From assembly GCA_003332265.1 (NCBI GenBank), contig QPGA01000038.1:1-41089 (forward strand): a stretch of 41,089 nt of DNA, given 5' to 3'. The notes under the pieces are model-generated. The model did no database searches, was not told the DNA's origin, and was given only the letters and a program-made list of their open reading frames with translations. Source of the DNA: Candidatus Accumulibacter meliphilus (GTDB lineage Bacteria > Pseudomonadota > Gammaproteobacteria > Burkholderiales > Rhodocyclaceae). This document shows, in pieces, positions 16,509 to 24,284 of the stretch. The position numbers and the translations under genes were made by a program. How positions within the stretch are numbered: position 1 is the stretch's first letter; each line of letters begins with the position of its first letter.

Positions 16509-19340
16509 ATGAGCGTATCCACGGGGGATTGGTGCTTCAGTCTTGACCATGATGAGCCCGGCCGAGTAATCGCGGTCGATTCCGTGTGGGGCGAGGAGAT
16601 CGCCCAGGTCTGGCTCGCCCGCCGGGATGCAGTTGTGCGCCTGTCCGTGAGTCGCCTGCAGCCGCTCGCAGAAGCCGTCGCGCCGACGCTCGACTACCTA
16701 GTCTACGTGGCCGCGGCCGCGCGCATCCTGGACGCGATGGAGCGCGACGCGCTCATTGCGCCGTTCGAGGGTTCGGTCATCCCGCTGCCCCACCAGCTCT
16801 ATGCGCTGCAGCGCGCGATGTCCGGCGACCGCGTGCGCTTCCTACTCGCCGATGAAGTGGGCCTCGGCAAGACCATCGAGGCGGGGCTCATCCTCCGCGA
16901 GCTCAAGGTCCGCGGCCTGGCAAAGCGGATCCTCGTCGTCGCCCCCGCGGGGCTCACGAGCCAGTGGGTCAGCGAGATGCAGACCCACTTCAACGAGGAC
17001 TTTCGGCTGGTGCAGCCAGGGAACTTTCCGGCCTGGCGCCAGCTCGCCGGTGTCGACGAGAAGGAGAACCTCTGGCGTTTGCATGACCAGGTGGTGTGCC
17101 CGCTCGACTCGATCAAACCCATGGACAGCCGCCGTGGATGGTCGCGCGAGCAGGTCGAGAAATACAACCGCGAGCGCTTTGAAGACCTGGTCTCCGCTGG
17201 CTGGGACCTTGTTGTGATCGATGAGGCACATCGGCTCGGGGGCACCTCGGAGCAAGTCGCGCGCTACCGCCTCGGCGAAGCGCTTGCGAAGGCCTCGCCC
17301 TATCTGCTGCTGCTCTCGGCCACGCCGCACCAGGGCAAGACCGACGCCTTTCGTCGCCTGGTGGCGTTTCTCGATGCCGACGCACTGCCGGATGACGAGT
17401 CGGTCACTCGCGACAACGTCGCGCCCTATGTCATACGCACCGAGAAGGGTCGCGCCATTGACGCCGACGGCCAGCCCCTGTTTCGGCCACGCTACACGCA
17501 GATCGTGTCGGTCGAGTGGGACGCCTCGCGGCAGGAGCAGCGCGCTCTCTACGAAGCCGTCACCGAGTACGTTCGCGAAGGTTACAACCAGGCACTCCGC
17601 GAGAAGAGGACAGCCATCGGCTTTCTTATGATCCTGATGCAGCGGCTTGTAACGTCGAGCACAGCCGCGATCCGCACGGCGCTCGAGCGGCGCCTGGAAG
17701 TGCTCGAACTTCCATCTGGGCAGCTCTCGCTCTTTGCTGAAGACGTCGGCGACGACTGGGTCGAGCTCGACGGTCAGGACCAGATGGAGTCCTTGCTGCA
17801 AAACCGCCTCAAGGGTCTGAAGAACGAACGCGCCGAGGTTGAGCTCCTGCTGTCGGCCGCACGCCGCTGTGAAGCCCGCGCTCCGGACGGCAAGGCGGAG
17901 GCTCTGCTCGGGTGGATCCAGAAGCTCCAGCGCGAGGAGGGCGACCCTGTGCTGAAGGCGCTTGTGTTCACCGAGTTTGTGCCAACGCAGACGATGCTCG
18001 CCGAGTTCCTGCGACAGCGCGGCTACACGGTCGTGTGCCTGAACGGTTCGATGGACCTCGAGGCCAGGAAGGCGGTCCAGCACGCCTTCTCTGGCGACGC
18101 CCAGGTGCTAATCTCCACCGATGCGGGCGGGGAGGGGCTCAACCTGCAGTTTTGCCACGTCATCGTGAACTACGACCTGCCATGGAACCCGATGAAGATC
18201 GAGCAGCGGATTGGTCGCGTGGACCGCATCGGGCAGCAGCACGTCGTTCGGGCGCTCAACTTCGCCCTCGAGGATACGGTGGAACTGCGCGTGCGCGAGG
18301 TCCTTGAAGAGAAGCTGCAGCGTATCCTTGAAGAGTTTGGCGTCGACAAGCTGTCCGACGTCCTGGACTCCGAGGAAGGTGGCGTGGACTTCGAACAGCT
18401 CTACGTCGGTGCGGTGCTCTCCCCCGAGGAGGCAGAGGCACGGGCCGACGCATTGGCCGAGTCGATCAGAGCCCGTGCCCGTTCCGCCAGGGATGGAGCC
18501 GCGGTCCTCGGCGCGACCGACCACCTCGACCCATCGGCGGCCCAGAAGGTTGCAGGGCATCAGATGCCCTTCTGGACCGAGCGCATGACGGTCTCGTGGC
18601 TGCGGACTCAGGTCGACCGTGGAGCTAAAGCGCAGGCTCGCGGGCATGGGGTCTACGACCTGGTCTGGCCCGATGGCCAGGAGATCTCCGCGGTGTCTTT
18701 CAGCCGTGGTGCGGAAGAGGATCCCGGCAAGACGGTCGTGACCATCGAGAATCCGCGCGTTCGAGGTTTGACTACGCGGATCGCACCGTATGCGCCGGGG
18801 CTTCCGATTGCCCAGCTCGTCGTTCCCGGGGTCTCGGACAAGGTGGCCGGGCTCTGGTCGCTCTGGCGGGTTGGGCTGGCGACCTTCGATGGCCGTGAGC
18901 AGCGTATCCTTCCGATCTTCGTCACGCTGGAAGGCCAGCTACTCGGCCCGACGGCGCGCGTTGTTTGGGATCGACTGGTCGAGCTCGCTGACGGACTCAA
19001 AGTGGATTCTGCACCGGCGCTTCCCGACGCAGCTGCGATCCGCGCTTTCGAGCAGTCCCGCGCCGCAGCCGAGCAGCAGGGCAAGGCACAGTTCGACGAG
19101 CTGGTCCAGCGTCATGACGAGCGACTCGGCCAAGAGCGCCGAAAGATGGCCGTCGCGTTCGCCGCACGCCGTCGGGCGGTCGAACGGCTCGGGCTACCAC
19201 AGGTGCGCGACTTCCGGCTTGCTCACCTCACGCAGGAGGAAGCATCTTGGCGGCTGGACGTCGCGCAGCGGGAAAATGGGCTTCCTGACCTGACCCCGCT
19301 GCTGTTTGTCGCCGTCACACGCGTGGAGGCGACGCGATGA
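16509..19340 (+). CDS. brxHII: BREX-3 SNF2-type helicase BrxHII
   Basis: A 943-residue SNF2/HepA-like DEAH helicase. Motif I LADEVGLGKTIEAGLIL is near residues 113-129, and motif II VVIDEAHRLGG near 235-245. SATPHQGK is motif III. The C-terminal RecA lobe has ISTDAGGEGLNLQFC and QRIGRVDRIGQQ (motifs V and VI, near 534-580). It is the type 3 BREX helicase, positioned as expected between pglXI and pglZ. Such helicases translocate on double-stranded DNA without full strand separation. The stop overlaps pglZ's ATG (ATGA). Confidence 0.92.
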   Translation: MSVSTGDWCFSLDHDEPGRVIAVDSVWGEEIAQVWLARRDAVVRLSVSRLQPLAEAVAPTLDYLVYVAAAARILDAMERDALIAPFEGSVIPLPHQLYALQRAMSGDRVRFLLADEVGLGKTIEAGLILRELKVRGLAKRILVVAPAGLTSQWVSEMQTHFNEDFRLVQPGNFPAWRQLAGVDEKENLWRLHDQVVCPLDSIKPMDSRRGWSREQVEKYNRERFEDLVSAGWDLVVIDEAHRLGGTSEQVARYRLGEALAKASPYLLLLSATPHQGKTDAFRRLVAFLDADALPDDESVTRDNVAPYVIRTEKGRAIDADGQPLFRPRYTQIVSVEWDASRQEQRALYEAVTEYVREGYNQALREKRTAIGFLMILMQRLVTSSTAAIRTALERRLEVLELPSGQLSLFAEDVGDDWVELDGQDQMESLLQNRLKGLKNERAEVELLLSAARRCEARAPDGKAEALLGWIQKLQREEGDPVLKALVFTEFVPTQTMLAEFLRQRGYTVVCLNGSMDLEARKAVQHAFSGDAQVLISTDAGGEGLNLQFCHVIVNYDLPWNPMKIEQRIGRVDRIGQQHVVRALNFALEDTVELRVREVLEEKLQRILEEFGVDKLSDVLDSEEGGVDFEQLYVGAVLSPEEAEARADALAESIRARARSARDGAAVLGATDHLDPSAAQKVAGHQMPFWTERMTVSWLRTQVDRGAKAQARGHGVYDLVWPDGQEISAVSFSRGAEEDPGKTVVTIENPRVRGLTTRIAPYAPGLPIAQLVVPGVSDKVAGLWSLWRVGLATFDGREQRILPIFVTLEGQLLGPTARVVWDRLVELADGLKVDSAPALPDAAAIRAFEQSRAAAEQQGKAQFDELVQRHDERLGQERRKMAVAFAARRRAVERLGLPQVRDFRLAHLTQEEASWRLDVAQRENGLPDLTPLLFVAVTRVEATR

Positions 19341-21367
19341 CCCTGCGAACGGCTGGCTGGCGCGCCCCTATCCTTCAACACTTCAGCGAGGCGAGCGCCA
19401 AGGCGGGGCGTCTCACGGTCGTGAGCGACCCCGACGACTTGCTGACCGAGCCCGGGGTGGTCGAGCGACTTGCCGAGCGTGGCTTCGAGCTCATCACCTT
19501 CGCAGACCCGGTCGCCTTCCGCTACGCCTACGAGAGCCGCTTCCGTCAGCACTGGGATCGCGGAGAGGCCACGCATCTGGTCGTTGTCATACGCACCGAT
19601 CAGGGCGACCTCAGGAGCATCCCCTACGATCTGCTGGAAGAGGCGCGTGAGAGTGGTCGTGTGCTGTCGTTCAGCCTCGTCGACCTGTTCCCTTCCTTGG
19701 CCCCCAACGTCGTCGACGAGTTGGATCAACAGCACTTCGATGTGCTGTCACTCGCGGTAGAAAAGGCGAGCCCGGGCAAGCTCGGCACGAACGCGACCCG
19801 CGACTTCGTTCTGAGGCACCTCTTCGAGATCGCGCCGGAGCTTGTTAAGAAGCCCGTCGACCTGCTCCGCGTACTTCTCCGTCGCCACTACCGGTCTCAG
19901 GTCTTCCCCGCGAGCTTCGACGATCGGTTCATCGAGCTGCTGACGCAGAACAAGGTCTGGCGATCGTGGCCACTGGAGCGGATCGTATCGAACCGCGAGG
20001 CGTTCCTGGCCTTCCTCGCGGAGCGTTGGCCCCACTTCCTTGTTGCCAATGGCTTCGAGGTGGTGCCCGGTCGCGAGCCTCCCGAGCCGAGCATGTCCGG
20101 GCCGCGCGAGCTTCCGTTCGACCATGACGACGTGCGCGTCTACATGGACAACCTGTTCGTCGAGGGGCTCCTCGAAACAACCGCTGCGGTGCGAGCCGTC
20201 GACGACGACCGGTGGTTCGGCGTCGGGATCGCTGGATCGCCCGCGTCGAGCGCCGAAGGTCGGTTCTCCCACCTGCTGGACGAGTTGGCTCCGGCCATTC
20301 CTAGCGCTGAGGAGGCTAACTTCCAGCAGTGGCAGGAGTTCGCTCTGCGCTGGGGCACCTGGGTGCGCTTGCGCTGGCAGACCCAACCCGACCGGGACGC
20401 CCAGAGCGAGGCGGATGCCGTCGCATTCGTCACTCGCGTGCAGGCGGCGTTCTCGACCTGGCTCCTCCGGCGATTCGGACCGATGTCGTCGCTGCCCTAC
20501 CTGCCGCAGCCTGTGCTGGGACACCACGTACCCCACTATCTCGCTCATCACCTCGGGCAGCCAGGCACTGAGCGTGTCGCGCTGCTCGTGATCGACGGAA
20601 TGGCCATCGACCAGTGGCGTATCCTCAGAGACACACTCGAAGGCTTTCACGTCGATGAGCACGCTATCTTCAGTTGGATCCCGACGCTCACGCAGATTGG
20701 GCGGCAGGCCATCTTCTCGGGCCGCATCCCGCTCGAGTTCGCGACGAGCATCGAAGGCACCCACCGTGAGCCGCAGCATTGGTCGAACTTCTGGCAGGAC
20801 CGGGGGCTGCCGGAGCGCGCGATTCGGTACCTGAAGCCCCAGGGCAAGAACGAGTCTTTTGAGCCGGTGGCTGAGGGCATCCTGAGCGCGGCGGATGACA
20901 AGAACGTGCGCGTTATCGGCGCCGTCATCGGGCTGATAGACCAGAGCATGCACCAGGTGGGTCTCGGCACGCCGGGCCTTCACGGTCTTGTCGAGGTTTG
21001 GGCACGGACGAAGCAGCTCTCGGAGCTCGTCAGCGCCCTGATTCAGCGAGGCTTTGTGGTGTTCATCACCGCGGACCACGGCAACGTCTTCGGGCGGGGC
21101 TTCGGAAAGCCAGACGTTGGAGCAACCGCGCAGCAGCGGGGCGAGCGCGTCCACATCTTCCGCAACAAGGATTTCCGCGACAACACGGCCCCGCAGTACC
21201 CCGACGCGATCGAGTGGCCGCAGGTCGGTCTCCCCGAGAACTACTTCCCGCTGATCGCGCCATACGGCTCCTGCTTCATGCCGGATGGGACGGAGGCAGT
21301 CAGCCACGGCGGCATCGCACTCGAGGAGGTGATGGTGCCCTTCGTTCGCATCGCGGCGAGGCCATGA
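19337..21367 (+). CDS. pglZ: BREX-3 phosphatase-like protein PglZ
   Basis: A 676-residue protein with a C-terminal alkaline-phosphatase-superfamily PglZ domain. Metal-binding signatures are visible: LLVIDGMAIDQWR near residues 415-428, FITADHGN near 575-582, and SHGGIALEEVMVPF near 655-668. PglZ is the hallmark gene of all BREX systems. It overlaps brxHII and brxA by 4 bp each, so the three are translationally coupled. No disrupted motif was seen. Confidence 0.93.
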   Translation: MTLRTAGWRAPILQHFSEASAKAGRLTVVSDPDDLLTEPGVVERLAERGFELITFADPVAFRYAYESRFRQHWDRGEATHLVVVIRTDQGDLRSIPYDLLEEARESGRVLSFSLVDLFPSLAPNVVDELDQQHFDVLSLAVEKASPGKLGTNATRDFVLRHLFEIAPELVKKPVDLLRVLLRRHYRSQVFPASFDDRFIELLTQNKVWRSWPLERIVSNREAFLAFLAERWPHFLVANGFEVVPGREPPEPSMSGPRELPFDHDDVRVYMDNLFVEGLLETTAAVRAVDDDRWFGVGIAGSPASSAEGRFSHLLDELAPAIPSAEEANFQQWQEFALRWGTWVRLRWQTQPDRDAQSEADAVAFVTRVQAAFSTWLLRRFGPMSSLPYLPQPVLGHHVPHYLAHHLGQPGTERVALLVIDGMAIDQWRILRDTLEGFHVDEHAIFSWIPTLTQIGRQAIFSGRIPLEFATSIEGTHREPQHWSNFWQDRGLPERAIRYLKPQGKNESFEPVAEGILSAADDKNVRVIGAVIGLIDQSMHQVGLGTPGLHGLVEVWARTKQLSELVSALIQRGFVVFITADHGNVFGRGFGKPDVGATAQQRGERVHIFRNKDFRDNTAPQYPDAIEWPQVGLPENYFPLIAPYGSCFMPDGTEAVSHGGIALEEVMVPFVRIAARP

Positions 21368-22107
21368 ATCGGCGCTCAAGCATCGGATTCGACCGGCGCA
21401 TCGATCTCGCGTGGCTTGACTCGGCGGCCGCTCAGGTGGCGGCGGAGGCCTCGCCCGCCGAGATGCGAGCGTACCTTTGGAACTTGCTCGAGGGCGTGCT
21501 GAGCGGCGACAAGTCCAACAGCGCCCGGGGTAAGAGCGTAACCGTCTTAAATCACATCTGGGGCGACGTCCATGAAGATGCCGAGGCTCTCCGGGAGCGC
21601 GCCGCCGTGCAGCTCGTCAGGTGCTCGGCCGACGAGAGCCTCGCCCTGCACTGGGCAATGATGGTGGGCACGTATCCGGTATTCACGGATCTCGCGGCCG
21701 CCATCGGGCGCCTCCTGATGCTGCAGGGTAGCTTCACCCTCGCGCACCTGACGCGCCGCCTCGTCGGCACCTGGGGTGAGCGCTCCACCCTCGAGCGCGC
21801 TGGACAGCGCATCGTTCGCTCCATGATTCAGTGGGGAGTGCTGCGGGACACTGAAACGCGAGGAATGTACGAAGGCGCGCTACGTCGCAGAAAGGTCGGG
21901 CCGGCTGTGGGCACGGTGCTCATCGAGGCGCTGCTCGTCGACGCCGAGGAGGCATCAATCCCGCTTGACCAGCTGATCGGACATCCAGCACTGTTCCCCT
22001 TCGAGGTCGACGTGAACGCCAGTCATGTTCGTGGCGCCTCGCAGTTCCGAATGCATCGACAGGGGCTCGACTCGGACGTCGTGGAACTGAAAAGGGGCCG
22101 AGCTTGA
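21364..22107 (+). CDS. brxA: BREX protein BrxA (DUF1819-like)
   Basis: A 247-residue protein beginning at the ATG that overlaps the pglZ stop by 4 bp. Helical text such as ARGKSVTVLNHIWG, MMVGTYPVFTDLAAAIGRLL and VGTWGERSTLERAGQRIVRS fits the DUF1819/BrxA family of winged-helix DNA-binding proteins. brxA being last is the standard type 3 order. Recognition rests more on position and general resemblance than on a sharp motif. It closes the core operon; the next start is 150 bp away. Confidence 0.8.
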   Translation: MNRRSSIGFDRRIDLAWLDSAAAQVAAEASPAEMRAYLWNLLEGVLSGDKSNSARGKSVTVLNHIWGDVHEDAEALRERAAVQLVRCSADESLALHWAMMVGTYPVFTDLAAAIGRLLMLQGSFTLAHLTRRLVGTWGERSTLERAGQRIVRSMIQWGVLRDTETRGMYEGALRRRKVGPAVGTVLIEALLVDAEEASIPLDQLIGHPALFPFEVDVNASHVRGASQFRMHRQGLDSDVVELKRGRA

Positions 22108-22256
22108 TGCATAACGATGCGCGACAACTTCCTGTCCAACATCTGTCGGTCCGGCTTGTCCGGGTTCCTTGGCACTACACCGGTTGCGTGTGCCAGGCAC
22201 CATCGGAGAGCAAGTGGTCGTCTGCGCGCTCGACATGATCAATATGGAGCTTTCAC
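22108..22256. other. 149-bp gap after brxA
   Basis: No gene and no poly-T terminator are evident. A loose inverted repeat (TTGGCAC...GTGCCAG) is present near 22169-22198. GGAG at 22246-22249 serves as ribosome site for the following gene. Confidence 0.4.
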
Positions 22257-22721
22257 ATGATGCAAGCCAAGACACACGCCCGGGTGCTCCGGGATCCTGA
22301 AGTCGTACTCAACCTGTGGGCGTATGCGGACGAGGAAGGCTACGTCATGCGCATTGCGGGTAAGACCTACGTGATGGATGGCGACGACGCCGAAAAACTC
22401 ACGTTGCTAAGGCAGTTGTCGGCCACTGACTTTCTGTCCGCGCCGTGGCAGAAAGTCCCCCAGAACTTCACTGTTCACAACGCAGATGGTCAGAAGATGC
22501 TGGGCGTTGCGCATGCATCGCTCGTGGGCGACCCGAACGCACAGGAACCGTTGTTCGGGCCGCTCATGGATTCTCTGGCGAAGGGTCTGCCCGAGCAACT
22601 GCGAAATCTGCACGGCGATTACTCCAGGTTTCGTTTAGAGCTGTCGAACTCCCCGCTCTGCGTGACGACCGTAGTGATGGAGTACGAAGACGGTCGCTTG
22701 GAGCCTATGGTCTCGGCCTGA
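22257..22721 (+). CDS. Unrecognised 154-residue protein downstream of BREX
   Basis: A soluble-looking protein starting MMQAKTHARVLRDPEVVLNL, with no transmembrane segment and no motif I can name. Beta-rich phrases (YVMRIAGKTYVMDGDDAEKL, and SPLCVTTVVMEYEDGRLEP) suggest a small alpha/beta fold. The start is supported by GGAG seven bases upstream. It shares the BREX orientation and lies between brxA and the oppositely oriented satellite backbone, so it belongs to the cargo. It could be a BREX accessory or an unrelated passenger. Confidence 0.72.
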   Translation: MMQAKTHARVLRDPEVVLNLWAYADEEGYVMRIAGKTYVMDGDDAEKLTLLRQLSATDFLSAPWQKVPQNFTVHNADGQKMLGVAHASLVGDPNAQEPLFGPLMDSLAKGLPEQLRNLHGDYSRFRLELSNSPLCVTTVVMEYEDGRLEPMVSA

Positions 22722-22880
22722 GCTTGACAGACGACACACGTCGAGCAACGAGAACCCTCGAACGAACCCTGGGCAGAGAAAAAATCTGTAGAAATTCCTG
22801 CGGACCACGCCGGCAAGGGACGCATGGCAGACGACATCGTCTTCTCTGCGAGTCTGCGTCGGTCAATGCTGACACGCGCC
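22722..22880. other. Cargo/backbone junction with a possible gene fossil
   Basis: No complete gene. A plus-strand frame from the ATG at 22824 begins MADDIVFSASLRRSML, which resembles from memory the N-terminus of alphaproteobacterial flagellins. The resemblance ends after about 16 residues, where the end of the minus-strand backbone gene begins. It may be a chance similarity or a scrap carried along with the cargo. Confidence 0.3.
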
Positions 22881-23090
22881 CTACGGGGTGCGCTTCAACG
22901 TTTCGGCCTGCTCGCGCAGCACGCGCGCGACTTCCCGCAGCATGGCCCGGTCGCCGCCCTTGAAGCCGCGCATCGCGGACCGTGCTTTACCCTCGTCGGA
23001 CTTTGGCCCGGTCGAGTTCTCCCAAGGCTTCCAGCGCCGGATCAGCTCCGCGCGCAACGCTCGATGTTCGGGTGTCCGAAAGTAGCTCAT
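22881..23090 (-). CDS. Small satellite-type protein (STGPKSDEGKARSAM family), unknown function
   Basis: 69 residues beginning MSYFRTPEHRALRAELIRRW, with STGPKSDEGKARSAMRGFKG in the middle and a helical C-terminus. Proteins of this pattern are common in betaproteobacterial phages and islands, but I know of no demonstrated function. It overlaps the 3' end of the next upstream gene by 104 bp in another frame. Both look real because both resemble known island proteins. Confidence 0.65.
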   Translation of the reverse strand: MSYFRTPEHRALRAELIRRWKPWENSTGPKSDEGKARSAMRGFKGGDRAMLREVARVLREQAETLKRTP

Positions 23091-23649
23091 GGCTTCCTCC
23101 TGATAGTTGGGTTGGCTTGGTTTTCTTTCCGCGCGCCCGCGAGGGTGCCGCTGCGGCGTTGTTGATCTGCTGCGGCCCGGTCGTCAGGTTGGCCTGCTTG
23201 GCGTAGACAATCGGCGGGTTTTTGATCGCAACCAGCGTTTCCAGCGTCGCCCGGCACTGACTCTGCGCTTTTAGTGCCAGGCGCATCGCCGTTTCTTGTT
23301 GCGGCAACATTCCGGCTTTCATGCTCGACTCGACCAGCCGTGCGAACAGTGTTTGCAGCGCCGTGGCCTGATTCATCAGCATCGATTCCGTTCGCGACAG
23401 ATCGCCGCAATGCACAGCTGCTGCCTCGCCGCGCAATTGCTCCAGTATCGTCGGCACGTCGATACTGTCGCCAATGGCTGTGGTTGCTTCGGCGGCACCA
23501 ATCACGCGGTACGCAGCCAACTCGGCTGAGGTAGTCAAGTGCGCTATGTTGCGCTTGACTTGGTCACCGGTTGAACCGGCTTCGCATGGAGTGCTCTCGT
23601 GCGGTGCGCCTTCTGCCTTGGAGGTCGCCTGCCTCTTCGTCTTGTTCAT
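22987..23649 (-). CDS. Satellite/island protein of unknown function (GPQQINN type)
   Basis: About 220 residues from the ATG at 23649, preferred over an upstream ATG at 23694 because GGAAAG lies nine bases before it. A helical core (ILEQLRGEAAAVHCGDLSRT, LQTLFARLVESSMKAGMLPQ) is followed by LTTGPQQINNA and a charged tail ending VARGADPALEALGELDRA. Proteins with this pattern recur beside primase genes in betaproteobacterial integrative elements; function unknown. The C-terminal coding region overlaps the next gene by 104 bp. Confidence 0.7.
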   Translation of the reverse strand: MNKTKRQATSKAEGAPHESTPCEAGSTGDQVKRNIAHLTTSAELAAYRVIGAAEATTAIGDSIDVPTILEQLRGEAAAVHCGDLSRTESMLMNQATALQTLFARLVESSMKAGMLPQQETAMRLALKAQSQCRATLETLVAIKNPPIVYAKQANLTTGPQQINNAAAAPSRARGKKTKPTQLSGGSHELLSDTRTSSVARGADPALEALGELDRAKVRRG

Positions 23650-23672
23650 CGTCGTGCTTTCCGTTGTTTGGT

Positions 23673-24284
23673 TCACGTCGGCCTCGTCAGGCAATTGCTG
23701 TTCGGCGAATAGCCGGCGCAGCGATGCAGCATGTCAGGTACTGGTCGGTAAACTCGGGGCGCCGATACCGCGCCACCGGGCTTGGCGACGCTGCACACGC
23801 CAGACCGAAGGTTTTCGCACTGCGTACAGAATCGCCGGTCGTCAAGGTCGTCTCCGACAGCGCCACGCGCACGGGCAAGGTAGTACGCCCGCGCCTCGCT
23901 GTCTTGCTTGCATCTACTCAGGACGTCGGTAGTGATCGCATGATCGGTTTCGCCGATTTCGGCCAGCCACGGGACAACTTCGGCTTCTTGGTCGGCGGTG
24001 ATCGGCGCCGCCCCTTCCTCAATACCTGCCACGAATGGTTCAGCCGCCAGCGCGTCGGGATAGCGGGCGAGAACTTCGGCATGGCTCGCAGCGGGCGATA
24101 CAGACACTTCCAACGGGCCGCGCTCCATGAGGTGGACCAGCCAGGGCGACGAGGTGATCTCTGAAGAAATGGGGCTTTTGAGCGCTATGGGCGAACTGCA
24201 TAAACTGCGTAAAGTACTTTTTGCAGTTTGTGCAGTTGCCCGCGCTGGCGTTTTCTGCCTGAGAAGTGCGAGGTAGTCGGTCAT
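23673..24284 (-). CDS. Cys-rich-tailed protein next to the primase, unknown function
   Basis: 203 residues. The N-terminus is Ser/Thr/Ala-rich, a helical middle follows, and the C-terminal tail FCTQCENLRSGVCSVA then YRPVPDMLHRCAGYSP has four cysteines that may bind zinc. Tails like this occur in proteins adjacent to island primases. The ATG overlaps the primase stop by 4 bp (24281-24284), so the two are co-translated; a role in element replication is a reasonable inference. Confidence 0.7.
   Translation of the reverse strand: MTDYLALLRQKTPARATAQTAKSTLRSLCSSPIALKSPISSEITSSPWLVHLMERGPLEVSVSPAASHAEVLARYPDALAAEPFVAGIEEGAAPITADQEAEVVPWLAEIGETDHAITTDVLSRCKQDSEARAYYLARARGAVGDDLDDRRFCTQCENLRSGVCSVAKPGGAVSAPRVYRPVPDMLHRCAGYSPNSNCLTRPT

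Noticed and set aside
19748-21379. 543-codon minus-strand frame inside pglZ
   Set aside because: Antisense shadow of pglZ, which is intact with metal-binding motifs.
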